A DNA stretch of 64,000 bases, from contig NZ_CAJCKW010000007.1 of the NCBI RefSeq assembly GCF_903970965.1, forward strand, positions 1 to 64,000, written 5' to 3'. Positions 18,319-29,258 of this stretch are shown here, in pieces (the stretch's first letter is position 1; every line of letters starts with the position of its first letter). The translations under genes and the position numbers were made by a program. Under the pieces are notes generated by a model. The model ran no database searches, was not told the DNA's origin, and saw only the letters and a list, made by a program, of their open reading frames with translations. This DNA comes from Aureimonas sp. ME7. GTDB taxonomy: Bacteria; Pseudomonadota; Alphaproteobacteria; Rhizobiales; Rhizobiaceae.

Positions 18319-18992
18319 CCCAGCCGACCATCCTCGTCGTCGACGACGAGCCCGCCATCCACCGCTTCCTCAAGCCCGTCCTCACCGCCGAGGGCTATCG
18401 CGTCGTCCAGGCGACGACGGGCGCCCAGGCGCTGGGGATGGCCGCCGACAGCGCGCCCGACGCCATCGTCCTCGACCTCGGCCTTCCGGATCTCGACGGC
18501 AAGGAGGTCATCCGGCGGCTGCGAGGGATCTCGCAGGTTCCGATCGTGGTGCTATCGGCGCGCGACCGCGAGGCCGAGAAGATCCGCGCCCTGGATCTGG
18601 GCGCCGACGACTATGTCGAAAAGCCCTTTGGGGTCGGCGAGCTGATGGCCCGGTTGCGCGCGGCCATACGCCATGCGAAGCCGAGAGCCGACGACGGCAT
18701 TCTGGCGACACGGGACGTCGAAATCGACCTCGGCGCCCGCTTGGTCCGCAAGGGGGGTGACGAGGTTCGCCTGACGAAGCGCGAATTCGACGTTCTCGCC
18801 GTGCTCATGCGCCACGCCGGAAAGGTCGTCACCCACACCCATCTCCTGCGCGAAGTCTGGGGGGCGGCGAACGAGGGCGACACGCAGTACCTGCGCGTCT
18901 ATGTCGGGCAGATCCGCCAGAAGCTCGAGGACGATCCGGCGGCTCCCCGCCTGATCCTGACCGAACCGGGCATCGGGTACCGCATGGTGTGA
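18315..18992 (+). CDS. kdpE: KdpE, OmpR-family response regulator
   Basis: A 225-residue response regulator. The receiver domain has the acidic pair Asp10/Asp11, phospho-acceptor Asp54 (IVLDLGLPD), Ser81 and Lys103 (YVEKPF). The C-terminal winged helix reads LTKREFDVLAVLMRHAGKV and ends RLILTEPGIGYRMV. It is activated by KdpD and turns on kdpFABC when K+ is low. It overlaps kdpD by 4 bp. Confidence 0.96.
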   Translation: MTQPTILVVDDEPAIHRFLKPVLTAEGYRVVQATTGAQALGMAADSAPDAIVLDLGLPDLDGKEVIRRLRGISQVPIVVLSARDREAEKIRALDLGADDYVEKPFGVGELMARLRAAIRHAKPRADDGILATRDVEIDLGARLVRKGGDEVRLTKREFDVLAVLMRHAGKVVTHTHLLREVWGAANEGDTQYLRVYVGQIRQKLEDDPAAPRLILTEPGIGYRMV

Positions 18993-19507
18993 GACCGCGC
19001 GCGGAACGACATTCGGCACGCCGCGATCCTCGGGCTGGCCGGCTTCCTTTCGCTCGCACCGACCCTCGACGCCGCGTCGCCTGCGGTGCCGCACTCTTTC
19101 GGGACGGGATCCGGACGGGTCGGTGCGCCGGGTGACGATCGCAAGGGGGCCGGCGCAAAACCGTCCCGTTCCCCGCCGGCATTCCCGTCAACCCGGAGAT
19201 CGCCTCGCCGCGGCACTTCGAGCGCCGAACGTCTTTGCGCAACCTCGGCGCCGAGGATCTTCTTTCAGCCAGGGCCGGACAGCGGCGGGCACAGTCGCGG
19301 TTGCGGTGGCTGCCAGCCGGACAGGTGTTCTCCGGGAAAACGGAGGGATGGCGGACCGGGCGCCCTTTCAACGGTGGGCGGTCGAAGGGCGGGGGTGGTG
19401 CCGCCACGATGCGCCACCACCCATTCGGTCATGCCGGACCGCCGATCCAAAGCGGGACGGCGTGGGGCAGCTCATGAGCCCCCCGCCCCCACCCTGGAGC
19501 GATGTCG
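18993..19507. other. Intergenic region between kdpE and the erythritol transporter
   Basis: About 515 bp between two convergent transcription units. I find no recognisable gene or clear terminator; open frames here look like chance frames in GC-rich DNA. Confidence 0.4.
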
Positions 19508-20455
19508 TCAGGGCGCCAGCGTGAACGGCGCGGTGACCTTGTCGGCATTGTCCTTATTGATGAGGATGCAGTCGAAGAGCTGCTTCTCCTCGGCAACGCC
19601 CGTCGAGCCGTTCTTGATGACGTTGTCGGCCTGTTTCACCGCTTCCGCCGAGAACACGGCGACCGGCTGGAGCACGGTGTACTGGAGATCGCCCGCCTTG
19701 ACGGCGGCGACCGCGTCCGGCGAGCCGTCGAAGCCGCCGACCTTGATGGCCGAAAGCTTGCCGGCCTCCTTCAGCGCCGCGACGGCGCCGAGCGCCATCT
19801 CGTCGTTGCCGGAGATCACGCCGATGATGTCCGGGTTCGCCTGCAGGAGGGACTGCATCTTGTTGTAGCCCTGCGTGCGGTCCCAGTTGGCGACCTCCTG
19901 GCCGGCCTTCTCGAGATCGGGATACTGCGTCAGCACCGTTTCGAAACCGTTGGAGCGGGTCTGGGCGTTGTTGTCGGACGGGGCGCCGAAGAGCTCGACA
20001 TACTTGCCGGTGTCGCCGACCGCCTCGACCCAGGCCTGGGCGCCGAGCGCCGCGCCTTGCGCGTTGTTGGACACGAGCTGCGCCTTCGCGAGGCCCTCCT
20101 GGTTGATCTCGGCGTTGACGAGGATCACCGGAATGCCGGCATCCACGGCCTTCTTGACGGCGCCCACCGAGCCGTCGGCGTTCGCCGGGTCGAGGATAAT
20201 CGCCTTCACCTGGCTGGTGATGGCGGTGTCGATCAGGCGGGACTCGGCGTTGGTGTCGCCCTTGTGGGCGGCGACCGTCGCGGTGTAGCCGAGCTTCTCG
20301 GCCTCGGCCTTGGCGACCTCGCCTTCCGTGAACCAGTAGGGGTTCGACGGGTCGTTGACGATGATCGAAATCGCGCCGTCGGCAAAGGCCGGGGCGGAGA
20401 AGATCGTCATCGCGGCGGCCGCGGCGGCGGCCAGAAGCGTCCGGTTCTTGCGCAT
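19508..20455 (-). CDS. eryG: Periplasmic erythritol-type sugar-binding protein
   Basis: A 315-residue type I periplasmic binding protein of the ribose/galactofuranose group. A Sec signal peptide spans about residues 1-25 (MRKNRTLLAAAAAAAM with cleavage near AFA). The mature part has ISIIVNDPSNPYWFTEGEV and GVISGNDEMALGAVAAL, typical of RbsB-like proteins. It is last in the minus-strand operon DUF2291-ATPase-permease-binding protein that diverges from eryDABC, which argues that the ligand is erythritol or a similar tetritol. The symbol follows the rhizobial eryEFG transporter naming and is based on context. Confidence 0.8.
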   Translation of the reverse strand: MRKNRTLLAAAAAAAMTIFSAPAFADGAISIIVNDPSNPYWFTEGEVAKAEAEKLGYTATVAAHKGDTNAESRLIDTAITSQVKAIILDPANADGSVGAVKKAVDAGIPVILVNAEINQEGLAKAQLVSNNAQGAALGAQAWVEAVGDTGKYVELFGAPSDNNAQTRSNGFETVLTQYPDLEKAGQEVANWDRTQGYNKMQSLLQANPDIIGVISGNDEMALGAVAALKEAGKLSAIKVGGFDGSPDAVAAVKAGDLQYTVLQPVAVFSAEAVKQADNVIKNGSTGVAEEKQLFDCILINKDNADKVTAPFTLAP

Positions 20456-20479
20456 GGGTTGTCTCACTCCCTGATGAAT

Positions 20480-20492
20480 GCCGGTTTCCGGC
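20480..20492 (-). repeat. Small hairpin between permease and binding-protein genes
   Basis: GCCGG-TTT-CCGGC forms a tight 5-bp stem with a 3-nt loop in the 59-bp gap before the binding-protein gene. Such hairpins often help raise the amount of binding-protein mRNA. A role here is inferred. Confidence 0.35.
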
Positions 20493-20514
20493 GATGCTTG
20501 CCGTCGTGGAGGCG

Positions 20515-21581
20515 TCATGCCTTCGATGGCGAAGAGGTGGCGGCCGCCTTGGCGGGCCTCGGCCCGCGACGGCCGTACTGGATGGAGTTCAGGAGGACGG
20601 CGAAGACGATCACCGCGCCGGTGAAGACGGTCTGCCAATAGGCCGACACGCCGATGATCACGAGGCCGTCGGCGAGGAAGCCGATCACGAAGGCGCCAAG
20701 CATGGTGCCGCGGATGTTGCCGCGCCCGCCGGTCAGCGCCGCGCCGCCGATCACCACGGCCGCGATCGCCGTCAGCTCGTAGGTCGTGCCGGCGGTCGGG
20801 CCCGCCGAGGTCAGCTGCGAGGACAGGACGAGGCCGGCGATGGCCGCGCACACGCCCGACAGGACATAGACCAGGATGGTCACCCGCTTGACCGGCACGC
20901 CCGACAGCTCGGCCGCGCGCCCGTTGCCGCCGGTGGAATAGACCCAGCGGCCGAAGGCCGTGCGGCTGAGAAGGATGCTGGCGAGGATCGCCACCGCGGC
21001 CAGGATCAGGACGCCGATCGGCACGTTCGCGACGCGGTTGAAGCCGAGCCAGTCGAAGCCCGTGTTGCCGAGTTCGGGGCGGCCGCCGAGATTGTTGAAG
21101 GTTAGCCCGTTGGTCATCAGGAGCGCGATGCCGCGCGCCACGTAGAGAAGGCCGAGCGTCGCCACGAAGGCCGGCACCTTGAAGAAGGCGATCAGGATGC
21201 CGTTGGTGAGGCCGACGAGCGCGCCCACGGCGCAGGTGAGCACCACGACCACCCAGACCGGCGGGTAGAGGATGACCCCGAGGGGCTCCAGCGTCACGCC
21301 CTGCATCAAGGCGCCGGCGATCACACCGCAAAGGCCGAGCGTCGAGCCGACCGACAGGTCGATACCCCCGGTCAGGATCACCAGCAGCATGCCGATCGCC
21401 AGAAGGCCGAAGATGGCCACGTGCGAGGCCATGGTCAGGAAGTTGGCGGTCGAGAAGTAGTAAGGCGAGAGCGAGGAGAAGATCGCCACGATCGCGATCA
21501 GCGCGAAGAAGGCGCGTCCCTCCAGGAGGACGCGGCCGAGATCGAACCCGCTGCCGGACGCCTTGAGGGTGTTGGTGGTGC

Positions 21582-21585
<4 letters not shown>
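20515..21585 (-). CDS. eryF: Erythritol-type sugar ABC transporter permease
   Basis: A 356-residue RbsC-family permease with about nine to ten hydrophobic segments. The family signature LLVILTGGIDLSVGSTLGL is at about residues 67-85, and the C-terminal part has AIAAVVIGGAALTGGRGN. The ATG at 21585 overlaps the ATPase stop (ATGA). It transports the sugar alcohol delivered by the binding protein encoded just downstream. Erythritol as substrate is inferred from the adjoining eryDABC genes. Confidence 0.85.
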
Positions 21586-23137
<1,552 letters not shown>

Positions 23138-23141
<4 letters not shown>

Positions 23142-23791
23142 CGAACGCTCACGGCGACCGGCGTCACCAGCCAGCTCTTCGGGTTGACGAGGCGGAAGAC
23201 GCCGGTGACGTCGATCGTCTTTCCCGAAAGCGTAGCGCTGTCGATTCCGGCCAGAACGTCCTTCTTCATCTGGTCGTTGATGGCCGCGCCCGCGTTCTGG
23301 TACTCGATCTGGTTCTTGAACTGGCCGAAGACGATCGTGCCGGTCGCATCGCGCAGCTCCGTGCCGTTGATGGCGGGGCCGGTCTGGACGCGCACGGTGG
23401 TTTCCGGGGGCATGCCGGGGACCGCCACCTTGTAGAGGCCCGACTTGCCCTCGCCGACCGTTCCCGTGAACTTGACGGGGAAGACCGGTCCGGTGCCGCC
23501 GGCGATGCCGTATTTCTGCGTCGCCGCCGTCTTGTCGGCCGCCAGTTCGCCCGACAGCTGCGCGGCCTCGACCGCGCGACTTTCCACGCTCGTGCGGATT
23601 TCGGGAAAGGCTTTGGTGCCGTAGGTTTCCGGCGAGAACGCCGCAGCCTGCATGTCGTGCTCGCCGCCGATGGTGACGATGCGCGTGTCGAAGGCCATGG
23701 CTGCCACCAGCATGACCGCCAGCACGGCGGCGATCATGGCTCCGCGCGATCGCGACGGGCGGCGCGGCGCCGGTTCAGCCTGAAGGGTCAT
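23138..23791 (-). CDS. DUF2291 periplasmic/membrane-anchored protein of the erythritol operon
   Basis: A 217-residue protein with one N-terminal membrane segment (AMIAAVLAVMLVAAMAF, about residues 19-35) and a periplasmic domain resembling DUF2291: FAEI-like LSPE region, FPVKFTGTVGEG, and IVFGQFKNQIEYQNAGAAIND. DUF2291 proteins are found in rhizobial and Brucella sugar-alcohol ABC loci; their function is unknown. The ATG at 23791 has a good GAGGAG ribosome binding site. It is the first gene of the transporter operon, and its end overlaps the ATPase start (ATGA), so it is probably an accessory transport component. Confidence 0.75.
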
Positions 23792-24002
23792 CGAACGCTC
23801 CTCGTCTGGGACGGCCGGGCGGCGGGCCACGCGCCCGCAAGGACGGCGCGCGGCGGCATCCGCCGATGCTCGATCGGCCGCCGAAGCGGGCATCCCGTTG
23901 CCTGTCGCATGCATCCATCCTCCCGGTGCCGTCGCGCTTCCGGGGCTCCATCTCCGGAAGCGGGGATCGCTCGTCTGCGACCCCTCGGCACGAGCGAAAT
24001 TA

Positions 24003-24030
24003 TTGACACTCGATCGAAGAATGCAATAGT
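24003..24030 (+). promoter_or_regulatory. Probable sigma-70 promoter for eryDABC
   Basis: A perfect -35 hexamer TTGACA (24003-24008) is followed 16 bases later by AATAGT (24025-24030) as a weak -10. It points towards eryD, and the -10 lies within the symmetric palindrome that starts at 24022, so a bound repressor would block it. Confidence 0.5.
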
Positions 24031-24054
24031 TTTCTCATACTGAAAAATTTTGCA
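24022..24054. promoter_or_regulatory. 33-bp symmetric operator in the ery divergent region
   Basis: Two nested inverted repeats share one centre (24038): outer arms TGCAA (24022-24026) and TTGCA (24050-24054), inner arms TTTTC (24030-24034) and GAAAA (24042-24046), with equal 3-nt spacers. It ends 28 bp before the eryD start and overlaps the likely promoter. EryD is the natural candidate to bind it; this is inferred from position and from the known repressor role of EryD in Brucella. Confidence 0.65.
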
Positions 24055-24081
24055 GTGCAGGCGACGAGCCAGGGAGGGCCG

Positions 24082-25044
24082 GTGCGCACGTCGAACAAGC
24101 GCGATGCCGACGAAAGCCTCGCCATCCGCGCGGCCTGGCTCCACTACGCGGCGGGAATGACGCAGGGCGAAGTCGCGCAGAAGCTCGGCGTGTCCTCCAC
24201 CAAGGCGCATCGCCTGATCGCCTGGGCCTACCAGAACGGCGCGGTGAAGGTGTCGGTGGTGGGGGGCGTGGCCGAATGCGTCGCCTTGGAAGACGCGATC
24301 CGCGACGGGTTCGGGCTCGCCCATTGCGAGGTCGTGCCCGACCTCCACGAGGAGGACGGCCTGCCGCTGCGCGCGCTCGGCGGGGCCGGGGCGAACTTCC
24401 TGGAACGAGAGATCGAGGCGGGGAGCGGCGGCGTGCTCGGCATCGGCTTCGGGCGCACGCTCGCGGCCGCCGTCACCGCGATGACGCCGACGGGCTCGGG
24501 CGCCATGCGCTTCGTCTCGTTGATGGGGGGCCTGACGCGCAACTTCGCGGCCAACCCGCACGACGTCATCCACCGGCTGGCCGAGCGCACCGGCGCGCTC
24601 GCCTATGTCATGCCGATCCCCTTCGTCGCCAATTCTCCGGCCGACCGGGACGTCCTCGTGTCGCAGCGCGGCGTCGACGAGATCTTCGCCCTCGCCTGCC
24701 GCGCCGACCTGATGCTGATGGGCATCGGCACGGCGGAGGTGGACGCGCAGCTCGTCGGCTCCGGCATGATCCTGCCCGCCGAGATCGAGGAGGTGCGCCG
24801 GGGCGGCGGCGTCGGCGAGATGCTCGGCCACTTCCTCGACGAGGACGGCGTGCCGGTCGAGACGCCCTTGAGCGGGCGCACGGTCTCGCCCGCGCTCGAC
24901 GACATTCGCGGCCGCCGGGCGGTGGCGATCGCCGGCGGGCCCGGCAAGGTGGCGGCGATCCGCGCCGTTCTGCGCAGCGGCGTCCTGACGGGGCTGATCA
25001 CCGACGAGCGCACCGCGCGCGCGCTCATGAAGGGCCGGGAATGA
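24082..25044 (+). CDS. eryD: EryD, SorC/DeoR-type erythritol regulator
   Basis: A 320-residue sugar-binding transcriptional regulator of the SorC family. The helix-turn-helix is at about residues 22-48 (YAAGMTQGEVAQKLGVSST). The rest is the sugar-isomerase-like effector domain with GIGFGRTLAAAVTAM and LMLMGIGTAEVDA. The GTG at 24082 was preferred because AGGGAGGG precedes it; an upstream GTG at 24055 would overlap the operator. In Brucella, EryD represses the ery operon and erythritol relieves it. Here it is promoter-proximal to eryA, whereas Brucella has it last. Confidence 0.85.
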   Translation: MRTSNKRDADESLAIRAAWLHYAAGMTQGEVAQKLGVSSTKAHRLIAWAYQNGAVKVSVVGGVAECVALEDAIRDGFGLAHCEVVPDLHEEDGLPLRALGGAGANFLEREIEAGSGGVLGIGFGRTLAAAVTAMTPTGSGAMRFVSLMGGLTRNFAANPHDVIHRLAERTGALAYVMPIPFVANSPADRDVLVSQRGVDEIFALACRADLMLMGIGTAEVDAQLVGSGMILPAEIEEVRRGGGVGEMLGHFLDEDGVPVETPLSGRTVSPALDDIRGRRAVAIAGGPGKVAAIRAVLRSGVLTGLITDERTARALMKGRE

Positions 25045-25113
25045 GGGAGCGGACCATGGGAAGGCAGGAGATCGCGCGTGCGGCAGGCGCACCGGAGGCC
25101 CGGAGCCGCCTTG

Positions 25114-26748
25114 ATGCGTGAGGGCGCGGACATCCTAATCGGGATCGATGCCGGCACGTCGGTGATCAAGGCCGTGGCCTTCGATCTCGCCGGCCGCCAG
25201 CTCGGCGCGGCGGCGGTGGTCAACACCTATCGCGAGGAGCCGGACGGTGCGGCCGTCCAGTCGATGGAGCGCACCTGGGCCGACTGCGCAAGGGCGCTGC
25301 GCGAGCTCGGCCAGATGATCGACGGCCTCGCCCGGCGCACGGCCGCCGTCGCCGTCACCGGCCAGGGCGACGGAACGTGGCTGGTGGGAGCCGGCAACCG
25401 TCCGGTGGGCGATGCCTGGCTCTGGCTCGACGCCCGCTCGGCCCCGACCGTGCGGCGCCTGTGGGAGGGTGCGCTCGAGCGCACGCGCTTCGAGCGCACC
25501 GGCACCGGGCTCAACACCTGCCAGCAGGGCGCGCAACTCGCGCATATGGCGGCCGCCTGTCCCGAACTCGTCGGCCAGGCCGAGGTCGCCCTTCACTGCA
25601 AGGACTGGCTGCATCTGTGCCTCACCGGCGTTCGCGCGAGCGACCCGTCCGAGGCGAGCTTCACCTTCGGCAACTTCCGCGACCGCGCCTACGACGACAC
25701 GGTGATCGAGGCGCTGGGCCTTGCCGCGCATCGACACCTCCTGCCGCCGATTCTCGACGGGACGACGGCGACGCACCCGCTGACGCGCGAGGCGGCGGAG
25801 GCGACGGGCCTTCTTCAGGGCACCCCTGTTTCGCTCGGCTATGTCGACATGGTGATGACGGCGCTCGGCGCCGGCGTCCATGACAGCTCACCCGGCGTCG
25901 CCTGCTCCACGGTCGGCTCCACCGGCGTCCACATGCGCGCGGTGCGATCGGAGGACGTGGTCCTGAACGCGCAAGGGACCGGCTACGTCATCGCCCTGCC
26001 GATCCCCGGCGTCGTCACGCAGGTCCAGACCAACATGGCCGCGACGCTCAACATCGACTGGGTGCTGGGGCTAGCCTCCGATCTCCTGTCCGAGTTCGGC
26101 GATCGGCCATCGAAGTCCGATCTGGTGGGGCGGATCGAAGGCTGGCTCGCGCGCTCCGAGCCCGGCGCGATCCTCTACCATCCCTATATCTCGGCCGGCG
26201 AGCGCGGACCCTTCATCGATCCGGACGCGCGGGCCGGCTTCGTCGGCCTGTCGAGCGGCCACCGCTATCCCGACCTCGTGCGGGCGGTCGTCGAGGGCAT
26301 CGCGATGGCCGCGCGCGACTGCTACGCCGCGATGGGCGACATGCCGCGCGAGCTGCGCCTCACCGGGGGCGCCGCCCGCTCGCGGGCGCTACGCTCGGTT
26401 CTGGCGGCCACGACGGGGGCGAGCGTTCGCGCCTCGGCGCGCGAGGAAGCGGGCGCGGCCGGCGCGGCGATGATGGCCGCCGTCGCGCTTAAGGTCTTCC
26501 CCTCGATGGAAGCCTGCATCGAAACCTGGGTGACGCCGCTTCTGGGCGATGCGGAAGCGCCCGACGCACCGCTCGCCGCGCGCTATGCCGCCGCCTTCGA
26601 GGGCTACCGGACGGCGCGCCAAGGCCTCGCGCCGGTCTGGAAACACATGGCGACGCTGCGCTCGCGCGACGCGCGCCTCGACGCGGGCGCCGAGCCCGCC
26701 GAACTGGCGATCGCCGCCGGCTCGGGAAACAAGGAACTGATGCGATGA
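25114..26748 (+). CDS. eryA: EryA, erythritol kinase (FGGY family)
   Basis: A 544-residue FGGY carbohydrate kinase. The N-terminal ATPase fold starts with LIGIDAGTSVIKAVAFD, and the central part has CKDWLHLCLTG, EASFTFGNFRDR and GYVDMVMTALGAG; the C-terminal half has LTGGAARSRALRSVLA. It matches remembered rhizobial/Brucella EryA sequences along its whole length. It phosphorylates erythritol to L-erythritol 4-phosphate, the committed step. The ATG at 25114 was chosen over a frame beginning at 25078. It ends in an ATGA overlap with eryB. Confidence 0.92.
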   Translation: MREGADILIGIDAGTSVIKAVAFDLAGRQLGAAAVVNTYREEPDGAAVQSMERTWADCARALRELGQMIDGLARRTAAVAVTGQGDGTWLVGAGNRPVGDAWLWLDARSAPTVRRLWEGALERTRFERTGTGLNTCQQGAQLAHMAAACPELVGQAEVALHCKDWLHLCLTGVRASDPSEASFTFGNFRDRAYDDTVIEALGLAAHRHLLPPILDGTTATHPLTREAAEATGLLQGTPVSLGYVDMVMTALGAGVHDSSPGVACSTVGSTGVHMRAVRSEDVVLNAQGTGYVIALPIPGVVTQVQTNMAATLNIDWVLGLASDLLSEFGDRPSKSDLVGRIEGWLARSEPGAILYHPYISAGERGPFIDPDARAGFVGLSSGHRYPDLVRAVVEGIAMAARDCYAAMGDMPRELRLTGGAARSRALRSVLAATTGASVRASAREEAGAAGAAMMAAVALKVFPSMEACIETWVTPLLGDAEAPDAPLAARYAAAFEGYRTARQGLAPVWKHMATLRSRDARLDAGAEPAELAIAAGSGNKELMR

Positions 26749-28259
26749 GCGAGACGAAGACGGTCGACGTGCTGGTGGTCGGCGGCGGCATCAACGGCGT
26801 CGGCATCGCGCGCGATGCGGCGGGACGGGGCCTGTCGGTCGTCCTTTGCGAAAAGGACGATCTGGCCGAGGGCACGTCCTCGCGCTCGGGCAAGCTGGTG
26901 CATGGCGGCCTGCGCTATCTCGAATACTACGAGTTCCGCCTGGTGCGCGAGGCGCTGATCGAGCGCGAGGTGCTGCTCCGCTCGGCCAGCCACATCATCT
27001 GGCCGATGCGCTTCGTCCTGCCCCATTCGCCGGAGGACCGGCCGGCCTGGCTCGTTCGGCTCGGCCTTTTCCTCTACGATCACCTTGGCGGCCGCAAGAA
27101 GCTGCCGGGCACGCGCACGCTCGACATGCTGCGCGATCCGGAAGGGGCGCCGATCCTCGACAAGTATCCGCGAGGCTTCGAATATTCCGACTGCTGGGTG
27201 GACGACGCCCGGCTCGTCACGCTGAACGCGGTGGACGCGGCCGAGCGGGGCGCCGAGGTACTGACGCGCACCGCCTGCACCTCGGCCCGGCGCGAGGGCG
27301 ACGCCTGGGCCGTGGAATTGCGCGACGAGGCGACCGGCGAAACGCGCCGCCTCGATGCGCGCTGCATCGTCAACGCGGCGGGCCCCTGGGTCAACGACAT
27401 GGTCGGGCGCGTGGCGGGCCGCAACTCGCGCCGCAACGTGCGCCTCGTGAAGGGCAGCCACATCATCGTGCCGAAGTTCTGGCGCGGCGAGCACGCCTAT
27501 CTCGTCCAGAACACCGACAAGCGCGTCATCTTCATCAACCCCTACGAGGGCGACAAGGCGCTGATCGGCACCACCGACATCGCCTACGAGGGACGCGCCG
27601 AGGAGGTGAAGGCGGACGAAAGCGAGATCGCCTATCTCCTGGCCGCCGTGAATCGCTACTTCAAGGAGAAGCTGCGGCGCGAGGACGTCCTGGAGACCTT
27701 CTCGGGCGTGCGCCCGCTCTTCGACGACGGCAAGGGCAACCCTTCGGCGGTGACGCGCGACTACTCGTTCGACCTCGACGAGGACGGCGGCGCGCCGATG
27801 CTGAGCATCTACGGCGGCAAGATCACGACGTTCCGCGAACTCGCCGAGCACGCGATCGAGCGGATCGGCAAATTCTTCCCCGCGATGGGTCCGGCCTGGA
27901 CCGGAAACGCGACGTTACCGGGCGGCGATATCGCGGACGCCGACTTCATCGGGTTCTGCGAGGACATGCGCACGGCCTATCCCTGGATGAGCCGCGAAAC
28001 GATCCACCGCTTCGGACGGCTCTACGGCACGCGAATGCAGGCGATCGTCGGCTCCGCCACGTCGGTCGAGGAACTCGGCCGACGCTTCGGCCGTCGCCTG
28101 TTCGAGGCGGAGGTGCGCTATCTCGTCGCCCACGAATGGGCCGAGCGGCCGGCGGACATCCTTTGGCGCCGCACCAAGGAGGGGCTGCACATGACCCCGT
28201 CCGAGCGCGCCGAGTTCGCCGAATGGTTCGAGAGCGCCGCGCTCCGCCGCGCCGCCTGA
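26745..28259 (+). CDS. eryB: EryB, erythritol-4-phosphate dehydrogenase
   Basis: A 504-residue FAD-dependent oxidoreductase of the GlpD family. The N-terminal FAD-binding motif reads VLVVGGGINGVGIARDAAGRG, followed by GTSSRSGKLVHGGLRYLEY. The C-terminal DAO_C-like domain occupies about residues 400-500. GlpD itself is the obvious alternative, but the position between eryA and eryC makes erythritol-4-phosphate the likely substrate, giving L-3-tetrulose 4-phosphate. Electrons probably pass to the quinone pool, as in GlpD. It overlaps eryA by 4 bp. Confidence 0.9.
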   Translation: MSETKTVDVLVVGGGINGVGIARDAAGRGLSVVLCEKDDLAEGTSSRSGKLVHGGLRYLEYYEFRLVREALIEREVLLRSASHIIWPMRFVLPHSPEDRPAWLVRLGLFLYDHLGGRKKLPGTRTLDMLRDPEGAPILDKYPRGFEYSDCWVDDARLVTLNAVDAAERGAEVLTRTACTSARREGDAWAVELRDEATGETRRLDARCIVNAAGPWVNDMVGRVAGRNSRRNVRLVKGSHIIVPKFWRGEHAYLVQNTDKRVIFINPYEGDKALIGTTDIAYEGRAEEVKADESEIAYLLAAVNRYFKEKLRREDVLETFSGVRPLFDDGKGNPSAVTRDYSFDLDEDGGAPMLSIYGGKITTFRELAEHAIERIGKFFPAMGPAWTGNATLPGGDIADADFIGFCEDMRTAYPWMSRETIHRFGRLYGTRMQAIVGSATSVEELGRRFGRRLFEAEVRYLVAHEWAERPADILWRRTKEGLHMTPSERAEFAEWFESAALRRAA

Positions 28260-28270
28260 AGGAAGACCCG

Positions 28271-29203
28271 ATGCCCCTGACGCTCTCGCTCAACACCAAT
28301 CCGCTGGTGAACCGCTTCGCCGACCCGGACGACCTCGTCGAGACCGTGGCGCGCGATCTTCGCATCCGCGACCTCCAGCTGACGCACGAGTTCGTCAATC
28401 CGTCCTGGCCGGCCCCCGTGGTTCGCCGCCTCACCCGGCAGATGGAGACCGCCCTCCGTCGCACCGGCGTGCGGGTGACGAGCGGCATGACCGGCCCCTA
28501 CGGCCGGCTCAACCATTTCGGCCATCCCGACCGCGACGTGCGGCGCTACTACGTCGACTGGTTCAAGACCTTCGCCGACATCGTGGGCGATCTCGGCGGC
28601 ACCTCGGTCGGCACGCAGTTCGCCATCTCCACCTATCGCGACTTCGACGACGCCGGGCGCCGCGAGGCGCTCGTCGCGATCGCGATCGACTGCTGGGCCG
28701 AGGTGGCCGAGCATGCGAAGGCGGCTGGCCTCGCCTACGTCTTCTGGGAGCCGATGAGCGTCGGCCGCGAGTTCGGCGAGACGATCGCCTCGGCCCTCGC
28801 GCTCCAGGACCGGCTGACGGCGGCCGATATGGCGCTGCCGATGTGGATGATGGCCGACATCGATCACGGCGACGTCACCAGCCCCGACCCGGACGACACC
28901 GATCCCTATGCCTGGGCCCGCGCGGTGCCGCGCGTTTCGCCGATCATCCACATCAAGCAGTCCAAGATGGACAAGAGCGGCCACCGCCCCTTCACGACCG
29001 CGCACAACGCCGCCGGCCGGGTGCAGCCGGAGCCACTCCTGGCCGCGCTGGCCGAGGGCGGCGCCGAGAACAACGAGATCTGCCTCGAACTGTCGTTCAA
29101 GGAACGCGAGCCGAGCGATCGCGACGTGATCGCCGAGATCGCCGAATCGATCCGCTTCTGGGCCCCCCATATCGAGACCGGCGCCGGCGACCTGTCGCCT
29201 TGA
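28271..29203 (+). CDS. eryC: EryC, tetrulose-4-phosphate racemase (sugar phosphate isomerase/epimerase fold)
   Basis: A 310-residue TIM-barrel protein of the xylose-isomerase-like epimerase group. Barrel segments with likely metal/substrate residues are YVFWEPMSVGREFGE, MMADIDHGD and IIHIKQSK followed by HRPFT. In Brucella EryC racemises L-3-tetrulose 4-phosphate to the D form. The ATG at 28271 lies 11 bp after the eryB stop with a GGAAGA ribosome binding site. The later isomerases EryH and EryI, needed to reach D-erythrose 4-phosphate, are not in this window. Confidence 0.87.
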   Translation: MPLTLSLNTNPLVNRFADPDDLVETVARDLRIRDLQLTHEFVNPSWPAPVVRRLTRQMETALRRTGVRVTSGMTGPYGRLNHFGHPDRDVRRYYVDWFKTFADIVGDLGGTSVGTQFAISTYRDFDDAGRREALVAIAIDCWAEVAEHAKAAGLAYVFWEPMSVGREFGETIASALALQDRLTAADMALPMWMMADIDHGDVTSPDPDDTDPYAWARAVPRVSPIIHIKQSKMDKSGHRPFTTAHNAAGRVQPEPLLAALAEGGAENNEICLELSFKEREPSDRDVIAEIAESIRFWAPHIETGAGDLSP

Positions 29204-29258
29204 AACCTGCCGGTCTGCGAAGGCCTCTCGGCGCCGTTCCGCCGAACGTCGCCTTCGC

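Noticed and set aside
26745-28259. Annotating this gene as glycerol-3-phosphate dehydrogenase (glpD)
   Set aside because: The fold is the same, but the tight coupling between eryA and eryC makes erythritol-4-phosphate dehydrogenase the better call.
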